Source: Strongylocentrotus droebachiensis
Taxonomy: Eukaryota > Echinodermata > Echinoidea > Camarodonta > Strongylocentrotidae
DNA length: 64,000 bases
Direction: 5' to 3'
Assembly: GCA_035222895.1 (NCBI GenBank)
Contig: JAVYIG010000109.1
Span: 400,001 to 464,000, forward strand
A model generated the notes under the pieces. It made no database searches, had not been told where the DNA came from, and saw nothing but the letters and a program-made list of their open reading frames with translations. Made by a program: the position numbers and the translations under genes. Below, in pieces: positions 20,441-30,539 of the stretch. Each line of letters opens with the position of its first letter. Within the stretch, counting starts at the first letter, position 1.

Positions 20441-20632
20441 TTTCAAGTGCATTTTTGTTTCGACCCGTTTCGGTGAGGCCTCACCGGAGCGGGTGTTTTG
20501 ACAGTGCACCTATCGAAGGAAATGTTTGTGTATATATTTAATGCGTGATAATTATATGGACATCATGCCTCTGGGCTCCAGATGAGTTATGTTGTTGGAT
20601 TCCCACATCATGATTCACTGTTATGATTTTAA
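20429..20632. repeat. Direct repeat, copy 1 (CCCGTTTCGGTGAGGCCTCA)
   Basis: About 200 bases, from AAAAGTTTTAATTTCAAGTG to CCCACATCATGATTCACTGT, recur at 21538-21735 with only a few differences. The core CCCGTTTCGGTGAGGCCTCACCGG is largely palindromic. No coding content. Confidence 0.9.
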
Positions 20633-20656
20633 CTGAGTGTTTTTTTCATATATTTA

Positions 20657-21350
20657 GGCACACTGTCCTACTTGTAGCTACTTGCTCCCTCTATATACAG
20701 CGTGTCCACACACAAAACAATTTATCGCGAAACTCTATAACGATACGTCGTATAAAGAATCATCGTATAAATTCCAGGATGTCCACACACAAGAAACGTC
20801 GTCACTAAAGAATCATCGTATAAAATGCCCCCTGTCCACACACAACATTTTCCGTGATTCTTTATAGAGTTTCGCGATAGTGATAAGAGGTCTGGTCTCA
20901 TTTCGCTCGAGGTCACGTTAAGCCCCGCCCAGTTAGTTACACTAGTTACACTCCCCCAGGGGGTCCCCCTGTCCACACACAACATTTCCGTGATTAGGCG
21001 TGATTCTTTATTGAGTTTCAGTTCGAAACGATGCCCAAACCTGCGTTTCGTTAGACTAGTTTCGTTATACGACGTATCGTTAGTAAGCGTCCACACCTAC
21101 AATTTTGGTCGTAAAACTATCGCGAAACGGTATCACTATCGCGAAACGGTATAGCTAATCATGATTAGTCACGGAAAATGTTGTGTGTGGACAGGGGGAT
21201 AGAAAACTTCCCAAATCGGTGCCTGTTGGTCCCCCATGATCCTCTTTTTCTTATGTTAAATGAGAGCTGAGTTAATGAGATAGCCACCTGTCACAGTGAC
21301 CTCGATGGCTCGCTGTGTGGTCTAATCCCTTCTAGCTGCAGTAGTAACGC
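20657..21350. mobile_element. Composite insertion with GTCCACACAC iterons
   Basis: The outer parts (20657-20696 and ~21200-21330) match the 186-bp insertion at 52752-52937: CTACTTGTAGCTACTTGC and GGTCCCCCATGATCCTCTTT. Between them, 20697-21199 is an insertion whose ends are inverted: CAGCGTGTCCACACACAA on the left and TTGTGTGTGGACAGGGGG on the right. Inside, TGTCCACACACAAC recurs in direct orientation near 20831 and 20970, with a more diverged copy near 20780. GTATAACGATACG/CGTATCGTTA inverted pieces are also present. It is non-coding, so a non-autonomous nested element. Confidence 0.7.
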
Positions 21351-21354
21351 CTAC

Positions 21355-21535
21355 CTAAAATTAATCTGACGGGTTAGATTTTCTGGAAAGGAGTCCCTCC
21401 GAACAAGACCTCCTTCTTCTTGGTATAATAGCATCATCCCTCAACACCTCAGAGAAGACAAAAAGCTTGAAGAAGAAAGAAAAAGTTCGCGTGCAAGTCT
21501 TCTTCTACATGATGAGCATAAAAAATCACAGATTC
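21355..21535. repeat. Duplicated block, occupied and unoccupied copies
   Basis: The AATTAATCTGACGGGTTAGA to TCTTGGTA segment (21357-21425) recurs at 21737-21808. The TAGCATCATCCCTCAACACC to AAAATCACAGATT segment (21429-21535) recurs at 22184-22282. In the second copy the two halves are separated by the MITE at 21809-22174; in this first copy they are joined as TTGGTATAATAGC, giving the empty site. Confidence 0.9.
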
Positions 21536-21537
21536 AC

Positions 21538-21735
21538 AGGAAAAGTTTTAATTTCAAGTGCATTTTTGTTTCGACCCGTTTCGGTGAGGCCTCACCGGAG
21601 CGGGTGTTTTGACAGTGCACCTATCAAAGGAAATGTTTGTGTATATATTTAATGCGTGATAATTATATGGACATCATGCCTCTGGGCTCCAGATGAGCTA
21701 TGTTGTTGGATTCCCACATCATAATTCACTGTTTT
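21538..21735. repeat. Direct repeat, copy 2 (CCCGTTTCGGTGAGGCCTCA)
   Basis: Second copy of 20429-20632. The two lie ~1.1 kb apart with the GTCCACACAC composite between them. Confidence 0.9.
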
Positions 21736-21808
21736 TAATAAAATTAATCTGACGGGTTAGATTTTCTGGGAAGGAGTCCCTCCGAACAAGACCTCCTTCT
21801 TCTTGGTA

Positions 21809-22174
21809 CAGAGCTGCCAACCTTGTGCGACCAAAAAAAGGAATTTCAAGCAAAAAAAAGGAATTCATAAAAACAAAACTTATAACCACGCGTGACACAC
21901 TTCCAATGTAGAAATGTTCATTCATCATGCTGTTTTTTCCATACAAGCAGGAATTTTTGGGGGTGGTTATTTTGGTATTATCGGCATTTTATTTATATAA
22001 ATTTTATAAAATTAGTTTTCTATTGAATTTGTGATCAAATCACCATTTTAGGGCAGTTGTTTGACGTACGGTATGTAAAAAAAAAAACGTATTTTATGAA
22101 GAAAAAACGTAATACCGTAATTGGGAGGAAAAAACAGAGTAATTCCGGCAAAAACGGAATGGTTGGCAGCTCTG
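21809..22174. mobile_element. MITE, CAGAGCTGCCAACC termini, 6-bp duplication TTGGTA
   Basis: Same family as 1915-2193: begins CAGAGCTGCCAACC and ends GGTTGGCAGCTCTG. It is flanked by TTGGTA (21803-21808 and 22175-22180). The paralogous unoccupied site TTGGTATAATAGC at 21420 confirms that TTGGTA was single before insertion. The interior includes AAAAAACGTA runs and a region missing from the shorter sibling. Confidence 0.9.
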
Positions 22175-22282
22175 TTGGTATGATAGCATCATCCCTCAAC
22201 ACCTCAGAGAAGACAAAAAGCTTGAAGAAGAAAGAAAAAGTTCGCGTGCAAGTCTTCTTGATGAGCATAAAAAATCACAGAT

Positions 22283-22676
22283 TTCATGCGTTGAACACTC
22301 AACACCTCAGAGAAGACAAAATGCTTGAAGAGAGAAAAAGTTTGTGTGCAAGCGAAGATGAAAAACTTTCACTATGGGCACAAACAAGCTGGCAGGAAAG
22401 TCTTCTTTTACAATGTACATGAGGAGCATCAAAACTCACAGATTCAATGCGTTGACCACCTGGTTTCGTGAGAAAGGCTTTGTTCCTCGAAAGAAGAAAT
22501 CAGGTACAGTCTGTAACAGTTGTTTTTTTCAATCAAATATTTTGAAAAAAGTATGATGAAGTGCATGAACATTTGAATAGCCTCAGATAAAGAATCGAAG
22601 AGAGAAACATTTATTTTTTCAACATACATGATGATTCAATATAATTAAACATGTTTCTTTTTTTTCCTTCTTTATG
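22283..22676. other. Repetitive non-coding sequence
   Basis: Further partial repeats of the CTCAACACCTCAGAGAAGAC / GCTTGAAGA(A)GA blocks occupy 22299-22440, followed by AT-rich sequence. No recognisable exon. Confidence 0.5.
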
Positions 22677-23560
22677 TATTAAGGTGGTAGACGTGAAAAA
22701 ACAGCCCTACCCCTGAAGGTAGTGCGGCATGTATTTTGCCTCATCTTGAACATACATACAGTAAATGAGCTTCAGACGTTTCTGACGCAAGCGCAGCTAC
22801 GAGTGCTGCAACTCCACCATCAATCGTGGTCTCGTGTCGTACTTGCCCTCATGGGTATGGTCTTTACCCATGCATGAGGAAATGGCAGAGAGTATTGTCT
22901 CCGATTTCAGAATAAAAGCAGAAAACAAGGGGAAGCCACTCCTGGACCAGAGAAAGGTGGACGCTATCATTGGTGAGGCATTTTACTTTAAAATACTATC
23001 AGTGCTCCTTGGCTGTTAGTACTAACCTGATAATGGGAATGTGCTTATGATTTATAGAAAAGGCATAATGAATTGTTGAATGTTTTGAAAGTTGCCACCC
23101 TTCCCGGAAGCCTGTATTGGTATTTAAAGCGTAATTATACATGTAATGTAAGCAAGTATTGATTCTTCCTGAAAATTTAGTTGTGAGGTTTCAGTATTTG
23201 ACATAAAATCTGGAGTTGGCGGGAATTGATGCCAACTTGAGACAGATTTTGGACTAAGCTTAAATAATTACTAAATTACTTCTTAGCCCATCTTAAAAGA
23301 CTAGTGGGACAATTCCTATTTGTAAGAAATATTTTTACCAGCTGTTCAATGAAAAAATCCTGTGTCAAAGCTATTTGTTGAAGCTTGAAGGCAGTTTTTT
23401 TTTTTATAATGAAAAAAAAATATACATATATTTGTGCAGCGAGTCAGAAAAGAACAAAGAAGGACAAGTGAGTGTCAACTGCGGCCTCATGCTCTGAACC
23501 AAATGATGTCACACCACAGGACATAGAGAGGCCATCCTCAGCAGTCTCAACTGCAGATTC
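22677..23560 (+). CDS. Two putative exons, unrecognised
   Basis: From ~22683, after a T-rich tract and TTAAG, a frame reads EKTALPLKVVRHVFCLILNI, TQAQLRVLQLHHQSWSRVVL, then breaks near 22870. Another frame continues MAESIVSDFRIKAENKGKPL up to AATCATTG/GTGAGG near 22973. A further short piece at ~23450-23560 encodes SAASCSEPNDVTPQDIERPS-like sequence up to GGTAAG. They lie just upstream of the shared intron and the chromodomain array, so may be part of the same element. Family unknown. Confidence 0.35.
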
Positions 23561-23585
23561 TTTTGGTAAGAATTTATCTCCAAAT

Positions 23586-23690
23586 ACAGATATTGGGGTA
23601 TACTGAAATCAATATTGTGGTATGAGTGAGTATGATTCTTTTGTTAGTTGAATAATTGTGTCTTTTGTTTGCTCTTCATTTTTCAGTCCT
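23586..23690 (+). repeat. Shared intron 3' end, copy C
   Basis: Third copy of the block at 13440 and 14055: GATATTGGGGTATACTGAAA through TTTTTCAG/TCCTTGAGG. Here the acceptor feeds the chromodomain array rather than the KRSSAF exon. Confidence 0.85.
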
Positions 23691-23745
23691 TGAGGAAAAC
23701 ATCACATACATACAATGTCTACCGTATGTCTATGTACACATGGTG

Positions 23746-24332
23746 CATGACTACTTCCAAAGATGACATATACACAGTTCAGGAAATCCTGAACATGACT
23801 GAAGAAGACAATGGACAGAGGATGTTTCTTATACATTGGGCAGGGTATACGAAGGACAAAGCAACATGGGAGCCCGAGGAAAATGGTGCATGACTACTTC
23901 CAAAGATGACACATACACAGTACAGGAAATCCTGAACATGACTGAAGACAATGGACAGAGGCATTTCTTATACATTGGGCGGGGTATTCAAAGGACAAAG
24001 CAACATGGAAGCCCGAGGAAAATGGTGCATGACTACTTCCAAAGATGACACATACACAGTACAGGAAATCCTGAACATGACTGAAGACAATGGACAGAGG
24101 ACGTTTCTTATACATTGGGCGAGGTATACGAAGGACAAAGCAACATGGGAGCCCGAGGAAAATGGTGCATGACTACTTCCAAAGATGACATATACACAGT
24201 ACAGGAAATCCTGAACATGACTGAAGACAATGGACAGAAGACGTTTCTTATACATTGGGCGAGGTATACGAAGGACAAAGCAACATGGGAGCCTGAGGAA
24301 AATGGTGCATGACTACTTCCAAAGATGACATA
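23746..24332 (+). repeat. Chromodomain-exon tandem array, left part (units 1-5a)
   Basis: Units start ATGACTACTTCCAAAGATGA at 23746, 23888, 24027, 24167 and 24307 and are ~140 bases long. Each encodes DDTYTVQEILNMTEDNGQR, FLIHWARYTKDKATWEPEEN. This is a chromodomain: Y-V-E-x-I-L beta strand, (F/Y)LIHWxGY, and a WEP motif, with the aromatic-cage positions Y, W and Y/W kept. The final helix is missing in all but the last unit of the array (29829). Each unit ORF ends in TGA overlapping the next unit's ATG as ATGA. Unit 5 is cut at 24332 by the 4822-bp transposon. Confidence 0.9.
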
Positions 24333-24719
24333 TGGCTCTTTCTATAAATAGAGGGCCCATGCAGTATTTCATGTACATGTAGGTGTGCTATACTTTTACT
24401 ATTTTCTCACCCATGCATTGAGTATTGTTTTTTTTTCTTCATATATTTCAACAAAGTATTAATACAACATCCTTATGATGCATTGTCTGCAAAATGGATA
24501 TCATTTTTATTTTTGTTATTTAAAAAATAATCCGTGGTTTCTCACCATGATTTCAAGCAAGAATTGTGACATTTTACTTTCCCATATTAAACTGCCTTTA
24601 AAACACTTAAATAATGTTTACTCTTGATTGCAGCACACAATACCACGTAAATTATCTACTTTGTTTCAACTTATCATGGTCTTTTCCCCGTCGCTTGATG
24701 TCTAAAATTATTCGAGGTC

Positions 24720-25365
24720 GATTTGTTTACATACTGAACTTCGTAACATTTCGTTTCTCGATATGTTACGTCGGGACCGGACGCTATTGAATAGCGGTAC
24801 AAAAAAAATCCGAGTCAACTCATCGGAAAACAAATACAAATCTTTCAAGAAAACAACAATGGGTTTATAAGAACTCTGACAGCATTTCTATGGCAGAGAA
24901 TTTTCACAGAATTTCCAGAACTAACATCAACCAATAACACTTGGATTCTCGCAATTTTGTTACGAAGAGAACATTTGACAAACATGTCTGTTCGCCCCGA
25001 GTGAAGTTGACCACGGCGAATCGTACCATTGTGAAGAATGCCAAATACCCAGCATGCTTAGAGGCAAGACTGTACCCCAAACATTTTTTCCTGTCTTCTA
25101 CGTCATTTTATACGTGTGGTTTCCCCTCGTTACGACGGTAGAAATGTTACGAAGTGAGATACCAGTACAACTATTTTTGTGAATGAGTTCTGACACGCTT
25201 CCCTCATTGGCTGCCGAAATATGTTAAACATTATTCCATTGTTCGTTACGAATAATGGACAGGCGCTCGTTTCTTTCATTTTTTACGATTTAATGACATT
25301 TGTGATTGAGAAACTTTTATTTTTAAGCAGTGGATATCAAATCTTTGTTACGAAGTATTCTAACT
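24720..25365. repeat. Left subterminal GTTACGAAG repeats
   Basis: The motif GTTACGAA(G/T), or its inverse CTTCGTAAC, recurs at ~24742 (inverse), 24958, 25146, 25243 and 25346, with the related GTTACGTCGG at ~24766. Clusters of short motifs near one end of a DNA transposon are typical transposase-binding sites. The sequence is otherwise non-coding. Confidence 0.6.
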
Positions 25366-25569
25366 CGACAGTGGACTCGTCCACTTGCGTTGGGGGACAC
25401 ACCAATACTCATGGGTTAATATATGATATGTTGCAGGAGCAGATTTGCTCATTAAATAATGTAATTGTCACTGTTGATATAACACAGCAACGAAATAAAA
25501 TATTCAATGAGTATTCCTCATTTTGTAACCCAAAAAGAGAATCTATAGCAGTAAAATAATCCAGGTACC

Positions 25570-26612
25570 CCCGCGAAATATTCGTACCTCCCATTCATTG
25601 ACCGAGCGACCGAGATCTGAGGCGACCGGACCCAGATTTCTGTTGTCAAATTCAGCCCAGAAAAGGTAAGTTACCGTGAATTTCTGTTCTTTTCTTTGCA
25701 TAATAAAATCGGCAGTAAAACTATGATCCATATTTTTGAAATCATGACAATAACCATGCTTTTAATACTTATTACTTCATTTCATTTCGTTTAATTTGCG
25801 AAGAAATTTGCTTTTGAGTCAAACCTTAATTACAGTCCCACATATTGAAAATTGTGTAACATGTAAGAGTTTGGCGCTAACTCCCAAATTTTCCCGGCCA
25901 TGCAGAAAAAGTAAAGGGATTTTTAACTATAAATACAAATAATGTCTTGCTGAAGAACCCCAACCCCCTGGTGGAGCAGCTCGAGAATCCCAAGTTGTAG
26001 CAGAACAGAGTCATCTAACTTATGTGAAAGGTAAATTATGTTATTTTGAAGTTAAAGGCATTATTTAACAATGTTGCCAGGTTAATAAAGCCCTGAAAAA
26101 CTGTTCTTAATTTATCCATTTAGTATCTGAAAGTAATCTGGTATTTAAAAATTATTGTTTAGTTTTTTTGTAGGGGGTTTATTATTATTGTCTTATTTGC
26201 AGCCCCCAGAAATATTTTGCAATTGTTGATAGTAGGTTGATTTTTCTAAGACACATGGAGTTTGTAGTATCCGTCTTGTACTTTTGGGAATTCTAAAGAC
26301 TTAATCTTATCTATGCTTTTCCTCTTTTATCAGTTGGGGATTTTGTTGCTGTCATTTTTTATGATAGCTGGTGGCCTGGAGAGGTGACAAATGTACTTCA
26401 AGATTCATGCCTCATCAACTTCATGACTCGGAAAGGGATGAACAGATTCATATGGCCATCTCCTAAGGACGAAGCTCGGATTAGCAAGTCAGGAATCTTC
26501 AGGCTGATGCCTGGGCCCCCAGCACCGGTGTCCAACCGGTACCTCGGATTTGATCCCATGTTTGTTACCAGCATCAAACATGATGTTGAAATATACCTGA
26601 ATGGAAATTAAC
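25570..26612 (+). CDS. Small spliced gene inside the transposon (GDFVAVIFYDSWWPGEV domain)
   Basis: The best-supported exon, 26333-26611, follows acceptor CCTCTTTTATCAG and reads GDFVAVIFYDSWWPGEVTNV, INFMTRKGMNRFIWPSPKDE, ISKSGIFRLMPGPP, ending YLNGN*. It joins in phase with an upstream exon ending TYVKG/GTAAAT at 26030 (about 25960-26030). A possible non-coding first exon ends AGAAAAG/GTAAGT at ~25664. The GDxVAVxYDxxWxxGxV...FM...N(R)FxWP pattern is a small Tudor/SH3-like module seen at the C-terminus of many invertebrate repeat-encoded proteins. The start codon was not located. Confidence 0.55.
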
Positions 26613-28346
26613 CTGAGGACAGCAAATGCATCACACTGATTTATTGTATTGTAATTGCTTGAATTAATTTTGACACTTCAAATGAAACTTGTAGTTTAAA
26701 GGCTATTTCCAGCAGGATGCATTTACTGTTTCGATCTCAGAATTAGTTTGTTATGGAGGTGACTAATCGGTTAGATCTCATCAGCCCAGGTCACAATTAG
26801 TTGCACACCTCAACGGTCAAAAGAAAGTTTTTAGGTATAATTCCAATTGTGTTAATGAACAAAAGAAAATTTGCACCATAGACAAGCGACCTTATATTCT
26901 GAAGCCATGTAATCAGGGAGATTGACAGAAGGCTGGATGATTAACATGGACAGAAAAGAAGCCTTGTGTGAAATGCATCAAAACAAGACCAATTGAAAAA
27001 GCTGACTTTAATGTGCAGAGCAGAGTTGGTCATGTACTTTCTTGTCTCTGGTTTCAATGATGTTAATAAACCTATTTAGAACAATAGATTTGTTGAACTC
27101 CTTTCAAAGAAAATTTGATTAACTGTTAGTGAACTAGCAAAGCAATGCTAATGGAAACTAAAATAAATGAACGATCAGACCTGTAAACAAGAAAAAGAAA
27201 TCAAGAAGAATTTTACTATTCAGTTTGATTAGTAACCAGCAGTTTGATATTTATTGTGTGCTGCATTTTTTTAGTGTACTTTTTGCATATGTGCAAATTC
27301 ACCACTTTTGCACACATGTAAAACAGAAAGGAACAGTGTTCTTGAATACTTACAATTGTATTGAACTCTTAACATTGGTAAATTGTGAGTGTTAAATGTT
27401 ATGGGTTTAGTTTTCAATTTCATAAACTTAACTGTTTGTGTTTAAAACTGTTAGTGTTTAAAACTGTTAGTGTTTAATACTGTTAGTCTTTAAAACTGTT
27501 AGTCTTTAAAACTGTTAGTCTTTAAATGTTAACAACTTTAAGAACTTCTTTGAAGGAAATAGTGAATGTAAATGAATTCGTCCAAAAAGGGACATTAACA
27601 ACATGTCAGAAAAGAACATTATTTTCAACAGTCCCAATTAACTTTATTATTTCAAACAAATACCAATGAACTGTCAACTGACAGAATTATGATATATCAA
27701 TGTCACAAAGATACTGTGACAGGCAAGCTTTAATTAAACAACTTTTCTTGTTTATACATCAGTCACATTTACTCTACGGCGGTTGTACGGTGACAGTAGA
27801 ACTCCAAAATCAAGTGATTCCTGCAGTTGCCATAGAAATTCTTTGGTGGCGAATCCCCATGTTATACAGGCCGCAGGGGTGGCCGTATAATTATAGCCTG
27901 CCTTGCGTTTGTCATAAAAAAAAACTACTACAGCTGCCGCAGCGACGCCCTACGGCTATCATGCGTCGTCACCTCAAAGGACGTGGGCAGCCGCAGTTTT
28001 TTCTGTCTCCATAAATTAAAAATGCGCTGTACGGCCACCGTGACAAATGTGCCTGAGGTATTATAATCAAATGTTATACAATACCGTATGTGTGCTATCT
28101 GAAATAAAATCATTGTGATTTGTTATGAGAGTTGTTAATAAAATTGAATTTGAATTGTAAACATCACATTTTTGTTCTCTGTATTTTTTCCTGTAGGCAG
28201 TATGTATTTTAAAAACGCTACTAATCCTTTAATGTTATCTGAAAACAATCTTTACAAATTAACATGAATATAACAGGCTTAAAAGCAATACACCTTTGTG
28301 CATGCCATTGGATATGACTTTGGTGACCCAGTAATACCGCAGAATG
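26613..28346. other. Transposon interior without recognisable genes
   Basis: AT-rich sequence. At 27425-27535 there are about six units of a 17-base repeat (TTTAAAACTGTTAGTGT and variants). A short GC-richer island at 27770-28030 (CTACGGCGGTTGTACGG to GTACGGCCACCGTGAC) has partly complementary ends, so may be a small nested element. Around 28090-28160 an AATAAA and AATTGAATTTGAATTG tail resemble a LINE or poly(A) end. Confidence 0.45.
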
Positions 28347-28975
28347 CACTGGGTAACTAAGAACCCGGTTTCTCCGTTACATTGGGAGTTTTCAAATATA
28401 GTGGTAATGGGAATGTTTTGGTGATAGTGAAAATTATGTTAATGGTGGTAGTAGTCTTCTGGGGGTAATCCATTGGATTATTTTAACATGGATATAATTA
28501 TGTTTTTGTTTGATTTTATATTGTTTTTTCAGGCTAGAAATTTGTAGGACTTCACAGTGTAACAAAGAAACCATACATATGGTTTCCCGTTACACTGGGA
28601 TTTTCTTCTCTTAATAGCTAATTTGACAAAACTGGTCTAAGATATGGATTGTTGAGTAAAATATTTATTAAGTATGTTGCAAATCATTATAATTCAGTAG
28701 CTTTACAAGATTTGAAATGTGTAATTCATAAAAGGAATGCCATTTTAAGTTTACATATTAATTTTTTACTCATTATGCGATTTTGTGAAAATAAAAAATC
28801 ACGCTTTTGGGAGAAAAAAAAATAATTTCCATTTTTTTCTATCTAGTTTTAAAAAGTGGATCCAAGGGCACAGTTTTAAAAATTGTGATTGAATGTATGA
28901 AATCTCTAGATAAATATCTATAAAATGAGTGCGAAGTAAAAATTTGGTTTCTCTGTTACATTGGGATTTTTTCGA
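28347..28975. repeat. Right subterminal GGTTTCTCCGTTACATTGGG hairpin repeats
   Basis: The motif GGTTTC(T/C)C(C/T)GTTACA(T/C)TGGGA occurs at 28367, 28581 and 28946. The first two are preceded by an inverse half: GGGTAACTAAGAACC at 28350 and CAGTGTAACAAAGAAACCAT at 28554. They can thus form hairpins with GTTAC/GTAAC stems. They share GTTAC with the left-end motif. Interpreted as subterminal protein-binding sites of the transposon. Confidence 0.6.
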
Positions 28976-29156
28976 GCGAGCTACAATACAAATGAGTGTA
29001 ACCTAAGATACAGCTAAACCCATGATATGATTGCATTTTTTTTTTTTTTTACTTGATTTGTTCTCACTATGACCGGAGTTTGAGCAACATGGCATGAATA
29101 TGAAATGTTGACCTTAATGTCACACTATGGGCCCTCTATTTATAGAAAGAGCCATA

Positions 29157-30018
29157 TACACAGTACAGGAAATCCTGAACATGACTGAAGACAATGGACA
29201 GAGGACGTTTCTTATACATTGGGCGGGGTATTCAAAGGACAAAGCAACATGGGAGCCCGAGGAAAATGGTGCATGACTACTTCCAAAGATGACACATACA
29301 CAGTACAGGAAATCCTGAACATGACTGAAGACAATGGACAGAGGACGTTTCTTATACATTGGGCGGGGTATTCAAAGGACAAAGCAACATGGGAGCCCGA
29401 GGAAAATGGTGCATGACTACTTCCAAAGATGACACATACACAGTACAGGAAATCCTGAACATGACTGAAGACAATGGACAGAGGATGTTTCTTATACATT
29501 GGGCGAGGTATACGAAGGACAAAGCAACATGGGAGCCCGAGGAAAAAGGTGCATGACTACTTCCAAAGATGACATACAGTACAGGAAATCCTGAACATGA
29601 CTGAAGACAATGGACAGAGGACGTTTCTTATACATTGGGCGAGGTATACGAAGGACAAAGCAACATGGGAGCCCGAGGAAAATGGTGCATGACTACTTCC
29701 AAAGATGACACATACACAGTACAGGAAATCCTGAACATGACTGAAGACAATGGACAGAGGACGTTTCTTATACATTGGGTGAGGTATACGAAGGACAAAG
29801 CAACATGGGAGCCCGAGGAAAATGGTGCATGACTACTTCCAAAGATGACATACTGTATACACAGTACAGGAAATCCTGAACATGACTGAAGACAATGGAC
29901 AGAGGACGTTTCTTATACATTGGGCGGGGTATACGAAGGACAAAGCAACATGGGAGCCCAAGGAAAATGTGCCACTCGATTTAATACAAGATTATGTTAA
30001 TCAAAAAATAAAATTATA
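29157..30018 (+). repeat. Chromodomain-exon tandem array, right part (units 5b-10)
   Basis: The array resumes after the transposon with the rest of unit 5, then units starting at 29273, 29413, 29553, 29689 and 29829. The last unit differs: WEPKENVPLDLIQDYVNQKI ends at a stop at 30016-30018. The normal chromodomain C-terminal helix is therefore present only here, marking the true end of the exon. Unit 8 lacks CACA before CAGTAC; unit 10 has an extra CTGTA. Without the transposon there would be ten consecutive units. Confidence 0.9.
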
Positions 30019-30044
30019 ATGCTCTGTTTATCCTAACCAAATTT

Positions 30045-30195
30045 AAAGGTTTACGGTATTTATATGATGAGGTGTGTTCTGATGTTCTTGATAAAATTCC
30101 TGATGAAGACTTATTTATTAATTTACATTCATTGCTATATGCAGATGATACTATTATCTTGGCAGAAAATCCAGAAGGGGGTCGATAGAGACAAA
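30045..30195 (+). pseudogene. Non-LTR reverse transcriptase fragment (YADDT box)
   Basis: One frame reads DKIPDEDLFINLHSLLYADD then TIILAENPEG before a stop near 30190. LLYADDTIIL is the catalytic box C of LINE reverse transcriptases. Neither upstream fingers nor endonuclease is attached, and the frame ends 12 residues after the motif. A short degenerate insertion fragment. Confidence 0.75.
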
Positions 30196-30223
30196 TAAAA
30201 TATTATCTTATCTTATCCAAGTA

Positions 30224-30412
30224 TTGCTGTGTCAGCGAGAGTATGGCTGGAGACGGTCAAATCTCTCACATCATCTCCAAGGCCGTGACTGCAGCTATTT
30301 GATTAAAGCTGCAATGCCACAGATTGTAAATGCTGTATTAAAAGGAGGCCTGTTTTACTACCATAAAAGCGAATCTGAACCCTCATCTCCTGCGAATTCA
30401 ATTCCAGCATGA
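30224..30412 (+). CDS. Small unrecognised frame next to LINE debris
   Basis: A 62-codon frame includes KAAMPQIVNAVLKGGLFYYH with no known domain. It follows the reverse transcriptase fragment and precedes a LINE tail, so may be a piece of ORF or a chance frame. Low support. Confidence 0.15.
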   Translation: MLCQREYGWRRSNLSHHLQGRDCSYLIKAAMPQIVNAVLKGGLFYYHKSESEPSSPANSIPA

Positions 30413-30539
30413 ATCATTTTTCTAAGCAATAACACAAATACTTGCAATATCAAACGTCAACAATGTTATTCAAAGAATAAAGTATGTTAATGTCTATTTT
30501 TTATATTTGTATATAATGACTCTTTAAAAGTACATAATT

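Larger units (their letters stand above)
24333..29154. mobile_element. 4822-bp DNA transposon, 28-bp perfect TIRs, TA duplication
   Basis: The left end TGGCTCTTTCTATAAATAG... (24333-24360) and its exact inverse (29127-29154) form 28-bp terminal inverted repeats ending in GGGCCCAT. TA at 24331-24332 and 29155-29156 is the target duplication: joining the flanks at one TA restores GACATATACACAG, the sequence found in neighbouring array units. The interior is AT-rich with a small spliced gene (25570-26612), GTTACGAAG repeats on the left and GTTACATTGGGA hairpins on the right. No transposase could be recognised, so this copy may be non-autonomous. TA duplication fits Tc1/mariner-like and other TA-targeting groups. 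Confidence 0.95.

Noticed and set aside
23746-30018. ATGA-coupled ORFs as a bacterial-type operon
   Set aside because: The genome is eukaryotic and the overlap follows from the 140-base period; translational coupling is not supported.
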